In this document: in pieces, positions 1-6,267 of the stretch
Numbering within the stretch: the stretch's first letter is position 1
How the letters are laid out: every line of letters begins with the position of its first letter
From: JAQBZY01 sp038117205
GTDB taxonomy: Bacteria > Pseudomonadota > Alphaproteobacteria > Rhodospirillales > Casp-alpha2
NCBI GenBank assembly: GCA_038117205.1
Contig: JAYOFL010000097.1
Location: 1 to 6,267, forward strand
Reading direction: 5' to 3'
DNA length: 6,267 bases
Program-made: the position numbers and the translations under genes
The notes under the pieces: generated by a model
Told to the model about the DNA's origin: nothing
The model's input: only the letters and a program-made list of their open reading frames with translations
Database searches by the model: none

Positions 1-443
1 CGCCGCAGGCGGCGGCCCCCGTGGCACCGGCGACACAGAGGGCGGCGCTTCCGGAAGGCACGCCGCGCGACAAGTACATGCACGCCTTCGGCCTGTTGCG
101 GCAGGGCAAGTACGATCAGGCGGCGGTGGCCTTGAAGGCGTTCCTGGACCAGCACGGCGACGACCAGTTGGCGAGCAACGCCCGCTACTGGCTCGGCGAG
201 ACGCATTACGTCCGGGGCGCCTTCGTCGAGGCGGCGGAAACCTTCCTCGAAGGCTACCAGTCCAACCCGCAGGGGCCGAAGGCCGCCGACGCGCTGCTCA
301 AACTCGGCATGTCGCTCTCCAGCCTGAACAAGAAACAGGAAGCCTGCGCCGCGTTCGAGAAACTCCGGACCGACTATCCGCAGGCGCCGGCCGGCCTCAA
401 GAGCACGTTGCAACGGGAATGGCAGAAGAACGGCTGCGTCTAG
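1..443 (+). CDS. cpoB: CpoB/YbgF cell division coordinator, C-terminal part (5' truncated by window edge)
   Basis: This is the C-terminal part of CpoB (YbgF), a periplasmic protein that works with the Tol-Pal complex and, in E. coli, coordinates outer-membrane constriction with peptidoglycan synthesis by PBP1B at the septum. The frame is open to the left edge (first full codon at base 3), so the GTG at 21 is not taken as the start. What is visible is a Pro/Ala-rich linker (PQAAAPVAPAT) followed by about 120 residues of tandem helical TPR-type repeats: one around KYMHAFGLLRQGKYDQAAVA, one around NARYWLGETHYVRGAFVEAA, and one around ADALLKLGMSLSSLNKKQEA. The ending QREWQKNGCV is typical of family tails. 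The N-terminal signal peptide and coiled coil would lie upstream, probably next to tol-pal genes. The last 25 bases overlap the start of tilS, suggesting translational coupling. Identification rests on the TPR pattern plus position before tilS. Confidence 0.88.
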   Translation, partial: PQAAAPVAPATQRAALPEGTPRDKYMHAFGLLRQGKYDQAAVALKAFLDQHGDDQLASNARYWLGETHYVRGAFVEAAETFLEGYQSNPQGPKAADALLKLGMSLSSLNKKQEACAAFEKLRTDYPQAPAGLKSTLQREWQKNGCV

Positions 444-1735
444 CGCCGTCGTCCTCCAGGGTCCCCCTGGCGGACGCCGAATTCGCCGCCCGCATGGCGG
501 CGCTGGGTCCGTTCGAAAGCCGTCCTCTCATCGCCATCGCCGTTTCCGGCGGCGCCGACAGTCTGGCGCTGACGCTGCTCATGCACGAATGGGCGCGGGC
601 GCGGGGCGGGCGCGTGGTTGGGCTCACCGTCGATCATGGACTGCGGCCGGGCTCGACGGCTGAGGCCGCGTCGGTCCGCGACCGCCTCCGCGATTTTGGA
701 ATCGAACACGAGACGCTCACGTGGCGCGGCCGCAAACCGTCCGCCGGCATCCAGGCGGCGGCCCGTGCCGTCCGGTACGCCCTGATGGAAGAATACTGCC
801 GGGAAGCCGGCATCCTGCATCTGGCGCTCGGCCATCACGCCGACGATCAGGCTGAGACCATGCTGCTCCGGTTGGCGCGGGGCAGCGGCCCCGACGGTCT
901 GGCGGCCATGGCGCCGGTTCGCGAGACGGCGGCGGTGCGGTTGATCCGCCCGCTGCTCGACGTCTCGAAGGCGCGCCTCGTGGCCTATCTCGACGCGCGC
1001 CGCGTCGGCTGGATCGAGGATCCGTCGAACGCCGACCCCAGGTTCGCCCGGAGCGCGTTGCGTGAACGGCCGGCGGCGGAAAGCGCGGCTGCCGGGTTCG
1101 TCGTCGCCTCCGCCAGGTTCGCCCGCGCCCGCGTCGCGCTGGAACGGGAAACGGCGCGCTGGCTGGCGCGGCATGTTTCGTTGAGCCCCCTCGGTTTCGC
1201 CAGGCTCGACCGGGCCGGCATCTGGGACACGCCGGAAGAGATCGTCATTCGTGGCCTCTCCAGGCTGGCGACGGCCATCGGCGGCAAGGACTATCCGCCG
1301 GCCGTCGCCGCCGTCGAGGGCGTGGCGTCGGCGCTCTTCGGCGATGGCCGTGGGCGGACCCTCGCCGGCTGCCGCTTCGATCCGGCGGGAACCGATATCC
1401 TGATCTGCCGCGAGGCGCGGAATTTGCCGGCCGCGCTCGACCTCTCGCCGGGTGATCGCCTCACCTGGGACGGCCGATTCGAGATTGCGGCCGGGCCGAT
1501 GGCAGCGGGCGCGCGCCTCCGCCCGCTGGGCGACGCGGGATGGCGTCGCCTCAGTTCGGACGGGTATGCGGGGCCGCTCGTCCGAATGCCGCATCCGGTC
1601 CGGCTGACGCTGCCTGCCGTCGAGGCCGCCGCCGGCATTTTTCCGCTGCTGCCGTCGGCGCCGGAAGAAACGGGCTATACCGTTCGGTTCAGGCCGAAAA
1701 TCCCGATTGCCGGCGTCGGATTTACCATTGCGTGA
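419..1735 (+). CDS. tilS: tRNA(Ile)-lysidine synthetase TilS
   Basis: TilS is a cytoplasmic enzyme that uses ATP and lysine to convert C34 of the CAU-anticodon tRNA-Ile to lysidine, switching its decoding from AUG to AUA. It is normally essential. The 438-residue product carries the N-type ATP pyrophosphatase P-loop SGGADS (43-48), VDHGLR (71-76), the family signature HHADDQAET (139-147) and EDPSNADPRFARSALR (200-215), followed by a helical linker and a poorly conserved C-terminal part. The length is near that of E. coli TilS (432). I chose the ATG at 419, which overlaps cpoB by 25 bases. It has only GGGA immediately before it and no well-spaced Shine-Dalgarno, so reinitiation from cpoB is likely. 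The next ATG (494, residue 26) would remove residues such as LADAEFA that look like the usual alphaproteobacterial N-terminus. The C-terminal region is the least certain for domain assignment. Catalytic residues appear intact. Confidence 0.96.
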   Translation: MAEERLRLAPSSSRVPLADAEFAARMAALGPFESRPLIAIAVSGGADSLALTLLMHEWARARGGRVVGLTVDHGLRPGSTAEAASVRDRLRDFGIEHETLTWRGRKPSAGIQAAARAVRYALMEEYCREAGILHLALGHHADDQAETMLLRLARGSGPDGLAAMAPVRETAAVRLIRPLLDVSKARLVAYLDARRVGWIEDPSNADPRFARSALRERPAAESAAAGFVVASARFARARVALERETARWLARHVSLSPLGFARLDRAGIWDTPEEIVIRGLSRLATAIGGKDYPPAVAAVEGVASALFGDGRGRTLAGCRFDPAGTDILICREARNLPAALDLSPGDRLTWDGRFEIAAGPMAAGARLRPLGDAGWRRLSSDGYAGPLVRMPHPVRLTLPAVEAAAGIFPLLPSAPEETGYTVRFRPKIPIAGVGFTIA

Positions 1736-1890
1736 GCGTACAAAAGCATTATCTCTAGGGAGCCGCTCCCGACGGGCGTGGCTTTCACCGTGCGAAACGG
1801 GACGAAACGTGATTTTATGACGTTGACGATGGGTCGGAAGCCTGGGACTGGGACGCCGATCCGGGACGCTGCGAAAAAGGACGAACCGGC
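1736..1890 (+). other. tilS-ftsH intergenic region, probable ftsH leader
   Basis: This 155-base spacer is long for an otherwise tightly packed operon. It contains a short GGGAG-CCG-CTCCC inverted repeat (1758-1770, 5-bp stem, no T tract, so not a convincing terminator), a direct repeat CGAAACG (1793-1799 and 1803-1809) with 10-base period, an AT-rich patch GATTTTATGA (1811-1820) and a TTGACG (1823-1828) resembling a -35 box. No matching -10 lies 16-18 bases downstream of that TTGACG, so I do not place a promoter. The frame of tilS stays open through the whole spacer after its TGA, ending at a TGA (1892-1894) that overlaps the ftsH start. ftsH is heat-inducible in many proteobacteria, but I see no clear heat-shock sigma factor site here. 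Confidence 0.45.

Positions 1891-1894
<4 letters not shown>
1829..1894 (+). other. Possible short upstream ORF overlapping the ftsH start
   Basis: An ATG at 1829 opens a 21-codon frame, starting MGRKPGTG and ending KKDEPA, whose TGA stop (1892-1894) overlaps the TTG start of ftsH (1891-1893) in a TTGA arrangement. A second in-frame ATG lies at 1817 and would add four residues. No good ribosome binding site sits at proper distance before either ATG (a GGGA at 1799-1802 is 14 bases from 1817). The peptide is basic and rich in Gly, Pro and Lys and resembles nothing I know. The overlap would allow translational coupling to ftsH, but a frame this short can arise by chance in GC-rich DNA. It is listed as a possibility, not a gene call. 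Confidence 0.2.
1877..1881 (+). promoter_or_regulatory. Ribosome binding site of ftsH
   Basis: AAGGA, within a longer AAAAAGGA run, lies 9 bases before the TTG at 1891. No ATG is available in the ftsH frame between the in-frame TGA at 1810 and this TTG, so this site together with the conserved N-terminal sequence decides the unusual start codon. Confidence 0.75.
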
Positions 1895-3828
<1,934 letters not shown>

Positions 3829-3880
3829 CCGGCGGCCGGATATCCATGGCCGTCCGTTCGCGGATGACGGAGCGTTTCCC
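3829..3880 (+). other. ftsH-folP spacer with a tiny overlapping ORF
   Basis: The 52-base spacer contains no terminator-like hairpin with a T tract, consistent with cotranscription of ftsH and folP. An ATG at 3846 opens a 12-codon frame (MAVRSRMTERFP) whose TGA (3882-3884) overlaps the GTG start of folP. A second in-frame ATG is at 3864. Neither has a clear ribosome binding site, so this is only a possible coupling element. Confidence 0.3.
3869..3872 (+). promoter_or_regulatory. Ribosome binding site of folP
   Basis: GGAG lies 8 bases before the GTG at 3881. It favours that start over the ATG at 3719, which lies inside ftsH and would add 54 Arg-rich residues unlike any FolP N-terminus. Confidence 0.7.
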
Positions 3881-4720
3881 GTGACGGATATTCCGACCAC
3901 CTTCGCCGGCCTCACGCTCGACCGTCCGCGCATCATGGGCGTCGTCAACGTGACGCCGGACAGCTTTTCCGACGGCGGCGATTTCCTCGATGCCGAACGC
4001 GCGATCGCGCATGGCCGCGCCCTGCTGGCGGAGGGCGCCGACATACTGGATGTCGGTGGCGAGTCGACACGGCCCAACGCCGAACCGACGAGCATCGAGG
4101 AAGAACTGCGCCGCGTCCTGCCGGTGATCGAGGGCCTCGCCAAGGAAGGGGCGCTCGTTTCCATCGACACGCGCCATGCCGAGGTCATGCGTGCCGCCAT
4201 CGGCGCCGGGGCGAAAATCGTCAACGACGTGACGGCGCTCGCCGGCGCCGGGGCCGTCGCGGTCTGCGCCGAGGCCGGCGTCGACGTCGTCCTGATGCAC
4301 ATGCAGGGCGAGCCCCGCACCATGCAGCAGGATCCGCACTACGACGACGTGGTGGCCGAGATCGCCGAGTTCCTGGCCGGACGCATCGACGTCCTCGGCG
4401 AGGCCGGCATTCCGCGCACGCGGATCTCCGTCGACCCCGGCATCGGCTTCGGCAAGAACCTGGATCACAACCTGACCCTGCTGGCCAAGCTGGACATGTT
4501 CCACGAGCTCGGCGTGCCTGTGCTGCTCGGCGCGTCGCGCAAGAGCTTCATCAGCCGCATCGACCGCGAAATGCCGGCAAAAGGGCGGCTCGCCGGTTCT
4601 CTGGCGGCGGTTCTCGCCGGGGTCGAGCGGGGCGTTCAGCTGTTCCGCGTGCACGACGTCGCCGAGACACGCCAGGCCATCGCCGTCTGGCTCGCCATCG
4701 ACGCGGCGGACGAGGTGTGA
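3881..4720 (+). CDS. folP: Dihydropteroate synthase FolP
   Basis: FolP joins 6-hydroxymethyl-dihydropterin pyrophosphate to p-aminobenzoate, giving dihydropteroate in folate synthesis. It is the cytoplasmic target of sulfonamides. From the GTG start the product is 279 residues (E. coli 282), a single TIM-barrel domain. Both family signatures are present: MGVVNVTPDSFSDGG (19-33) and DVGGESTRP (57-65). Other conserved elements are SIDT (94-97, D96), VNDV (114-117, N115), the pterin-binding DPGIGFGK (185-192, D185), GASRKSF (217-223, K221) and RVHDV (256-260, R256 and H258). The sulfonamide-loop residues F29 and P65, matching E. coli F28 and P64, are the sensitive-type residues, with no insertion nearby. 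The gene follows ftsH by 52 bases, the same order as in E. coli and many proteobacteria. Start choice is based on GGAG 8 bases upstream and on the length of the family. Confidence 0.97.
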   Translation: MTDIPTTFAGLTLDRPRIMGVVNVTPDSFSDGGDFLDAERAIAHGRALLAEGADILDVGGESTRPNAEPTSIEEELRRVLPVIEGLAKEGALVSIDTRHAEVMRAAIGAGAKIVNDVTALAGAGAVAVCAEAGVDVVLMHMQGEPRTMQQDPHYDDVVAEIAEFLAGRIDVLGEAGIPRTRISVDPGIGFGKNLDHNLTLLAKLDMFHELGVPVLLGASRKSFISRIDREMPAKGRLAGSLAAVLAGVERGVQLFRVHDVAETRQAIAVWLAIDAADEV

Positions 4721-4830
4721 GCTTCCGTTAAGGCTTTCGGAAAGATTCTGTAATAAAACGTGAACCTCGAAACCTTGCCCGAAGCCCCGGTTTCGGGCAT
4801 TTCCTGACCTGTCACGAACCGGAAACGCCC
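4721..4830 (+). other. folP-glmM intergenic region, possible glmM promoter
   Basis: This 110-base gap contains an AT-rich island (about 4728-4765), conspicuous against the GC-rich surroundings. Within it TGTAAT (4749-4754) matches the TATAAT -10 consensus at five of six positions, and TAATAA begins at 4751, but the possible -35 (TTAAGG, 4728-4733) is poor. A promoter for glmM-thiD is therefore suggested by composition and not by a clean pair of boxes. An inverted repeat TTCCG/CGGAA (4723-4727, 4738-4742) overlaps the upstream edge. The hairpin at 4776-4799 follows. Confidence 0.35.
4776..4799 (+). terminator. Hairpin upstream of glmM (weak terminator or leader structure)
   Basis: TGCCCGAA (4776-4783) and TTCGGGCA (4792-4799) form a perfect 8-bp stem with an 8-base loop, GCCCCGGT. 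Only TTTCC follows, so the T tract is short for an efficient intrinsic terminator. It lies 31 bases before the glmM ATG. It could be a leaky terminator after folP, or a leader hairpin if transcription starts in the AT-rich island just upstream. Confidence 0.45.
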
Positions 4831-6183
4831 ATGAGTTCCAACAAGCGACAACTTTTCGGCACCGACGGCATCCGCGGCCGCGCCAACACGCACCCGATGA
4901 CCGCCGAGGTGGCGTTGAAGGTGGGCATGGCGGCGGCGCTGAAATTCACCCGCGGCGACCATCGCCACCGGGTCGTCATCGGCAAGGATACGCGGCTGTC
5001 GGGCTACATGCTGGAGCCGGCGCTGACGGCGGGCTTCGTCTCCATGGGCATGGACGTGGTCCTGGTCGGGCCGATGCCGACGCCGGCCGTCGCCATGCTG
5101 ACGCGCACCATGCGCGCGGATCTCGGCGTCATGATATCGGCGTCGCACAATCCCTACGAGGACAACGGCATCAAGCTGTTCGGGCCGGACGGCTACAAGC
5201 TCTCGGATGCGGTCGAGGCGGCGATCGAGGAAAAGTGCCGCAACGGTCTCGCCGACGATCTGGCGCCGGCCGGCAAGCTCGGCCGGGCCCGCCGTCTTGA
5301 GGACGCGCGCGGCCGTTATACCGAATACGTGAAGCAGACGTTCCCGCGCGGGCTCCGCCTCGACGGCTTCAAGATCGCGCTCGATTGCGCCAACGGCGCC
5401 GCCTACAAGGTCGCGCCGGAGGTGATCTGGGAACTCGGCGCCGACATCGTGCCGATCGGCGTCGATCCGGACGGCACCAACATCAACAAGGGCTGCGGCT
5501 CCACGGATACCGACTTCCTGCAAAGCATGACGATGGCGCACAACTGCAACCTCGGCATCGCCCTCGACGGCGACGCCGACCGACTGATCGTTTGCGACGA
5601 ACGCGGCCGCGTCGTCGACGGCGACCAGATCATGGCGCTGATCGCGAGCGACTGGCGCCGCACCGGCCGGCTGCGCGGCGAGGGCATCGTCGCCACGGTG
5701 ATGTCGAACCTGGGGCTCGAGCGGTTCCTGAGCGGACAAGGCCTGCAGTTGAAGCGGACGCCGGTCGGCGACCGCTACGTCGGCGAAGCGATCCGTGAGT
5801 TGGGTTGGAACCTCGGCGGGGAGCAGTCCGGCCATCTGATCTTTGACGACTATGCGACGACCGGCGACGGCCTGATCGCCGCCTTGCAGGTGCTCGCCGT
5901 GCTGGCGGCGTCCGGCAAGAAGGCGAGCGAGGTTTGCCGTCCGTTCGAGCCGCTGCCGCAACGCCTCAAGAACGTCCGCTTCAACGGCGGCGCGCCGCTC
6001 GACGACGGCACCGTGAAGCAGGCCATCGCCGATGGCGAGAACCGTCTCGCCGGCGTCGGACGGCTGCTGATCCGGAAATCCGGCACCGAGCCGCTGATCC
6101 GCGTCATGGCGGAGGGCGAAGACGCCGCGCTCGTCGCCAGCGTCGTCGACGACATCTGCGACGCCATTTCCAAGGCCGCCTGA
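4831..6183 (+). CDS. glmM: Phosphoglucosamine mutase GlmM
   Basis: GlmM interconverts glucosamine-6-phosphate and glucosamine-1-phosphate, the step between GlmS and GlmU on the route to UDP-GlcNAc for peptidoglycan and lipid A. It is a cytoplasmic alpha-D-phosphohexomutase and is usually essential. The 450-residue product (E. coli 445) has the N-terminal signature FGTDGIRG (9-16), the phosphoserine loop ISASHNPYEDNG (102-113) with the catalytic serine at S105, the Mg-binding loop DGDADR (246-251), the sugar-binding loop GGEQSGH (329-335), and the C-terminal phosphate-binding loop RKSGTEPLIRVM (415-426). All four functional loops of the superfamily are complete. GGEQSGH and the overall length favour GlmM over phosphomannomutase/phosphoglucomutase relatives. 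The ATG at 4831 has a weak GGAA (4821-4824) 6 bases upstream. thiD follows within 2-11 bases, so the two are probably cotranscribed. Confidence 0.98.
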   Translation: MSSNKRQLFGTDGIRGRANTHPMTAEVALKVGMAAALKFTRGDHRHRVVIGKDTRLSGYMLEPALTAGFVSMGMDVVLVGPMPTPAVAMLTRTMRADLGVMISASHNPYEDNGIKLFGPDGYKLSDAVEAAIEEKCRNGLADDLAPAGKLGRARRLEDARGRYTEYVKQTFPRGLRLDGFKIALDCANGAAYKVAPEVIWELGADIVPIGVDPDGTNINKGCGSTDTDFLQSMTMAHNCNLGIALDGDADRLIVCDERGRVVDGDQIMALIASDWRRTGRLRGEGIVATVMSNLGLERFLSGQGLQLKRTPVGDRYVGEAIRELGWNLGGEQSGHLIFDDYATTGDGLIAALQVLAVLAASGKKASEVCRPFEPLPQRLKNVRFNGGAPLDDGTVKQAIADGENRLAGVGRLLIRKSGTEPLIRVMAEGEDAALVASVVDDICDAISKAA

Positions 6184-6185
6184 AC

Positions 6186-6267
6186 GTGACGGCGATGAAG
6201 GGCCGCGTGCTGATCGTCGCCGGTTCCGATTCCGGCGGCGGCGCCGGCATCCAGGCCGACATCAAGA
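6186..6267 (+). CDS. thiD: Hydroxymethylpyrimidine/phosphomethylpyrimidine kinase ThiD, N-terminal fragment (3' truncated by window edge)
   Basis: Only the first 24-27 codons are present. They read MKGRVLIVAGSDSGGGAGIQADIK from the ATG at 6195, matching the N-terminal substrate-binding signature of ThiD (general form AGSDxxGGAGIQADxK). ThiD is a ribokinase-fold enzyme that phosphorylates HMP and then HMP-phosphate to HMP-pyrophosphate in thiamine synthesis. Two starts are possible: GTG at 6186, 2 bases after the glmM stop with AAGG (6172-6175) 10 bases upstream, or ATG at 6195, which has the more family-like N-terminus but no well-spaced Shine-Dalgarno. I list the longer form. The short gap indicates an operon with glmM. 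The ATP-binding and catalytic part of the protein lies beyond the window. Confidence 0.9.
   Translation, partial: MTAMKGRVLIVAGSDSGGGAGIQADIK

Noticed and set aside
440..1594. 384-codon minus-strand open frame opposite tilS
   Set aside because: Arg/Gly/Ala-rich shadow frame antisense to tilS, with no recognisable motif.
1758..1770. GGGAG-CCG-CTCCC hairpin after tilS as an intrinsic terminator
   Set aside because: The stem is only 5 bp with a 3-base loop and no T tract follows.
1823..1828. TTGACG as a -35 box for an ftsH promoter
   Set aside because: No -10-like hexamer lies 16-18 bases downstream; the sequence there is GC-rich.
4636..5961. 441-codon minus-strand open frame opposite glmM
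   Set aside because: Antisense to an intact GlmM with all catalytic loops; the composition is that of a codon-bias shadow and no domain is recognisable.

Overview
The window is a dense, GC-rich, entirely plus-strand block of conserved bacterial housekeeping genes: 3' end of cpoB (ybgF), tilS, ftsH, folP, glmM, and the first codons of thiD. The gene order cpoB-tilS-ftsH-folP-glmM-thiD, the high GC content with strong G/C third-position bias, and the protein flavour (FtsH N-terminus MNFSKNLALWVII, ThiD motif AGSDSGGGAGIQADIK) point to an alphaproteobacterium, perhaps of the Rhodospirillales type. That placement is inferred from gene order and protein style, not from a search. Every catalytic motif checked is intact, and I see no mobile element, CRISPR array, tRNA, rRNA or sign of recent transfer.

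Layout. Bases 1-443 encode the C-terminal TPR domain of the periplasmic cell-division coordinator CpoB, cut by the left edge. tilS (tRNA-Ile lysidine synthetase) starts inside the last codons of cpoB (25-base overlap). A 155-base gap follows, holding no certain gene. ftsH (membrane AAA+ zinc protease) then begins at a TTG codon behind a good ribosome binding site. folP (dihydropteroate synthase) begins 52 bases after ftsH, at a GTG codon with its own GGAG site. A 110-base gap with an AT-rich island and an 8-bp hairpin separates folP from glmM (phosphoglucosamine mutase). thiD starts 2 or 11 bases after glmM and runs off the right edge.

The genes do not form one pathway. They cover envelope constriction (CpoB), tRNA decoding fidelity (TilS), membrane protein quality control (FtsH), folate synthesis (FolP), UDP-GlcNAc supply for peptidoglycan and LPS (GlmM) and thiamine synthesis (ThiD). 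In E. coli ftsH, folP and glmM are likewise adjacent, and FtsH degrades LpxC, so an envelope-homeostasis link between ftsH and glmM is plausible.

I found no convincing new system. The points worth a second look are small and regulatory: a short reading frame whose stop overlaps the TTG start of ftsH, a similar but shorter arrangement at the GTG start of folP, a 10-bp-period direct repeat upstream of ftsH, and the hairpin upstream of glmM.
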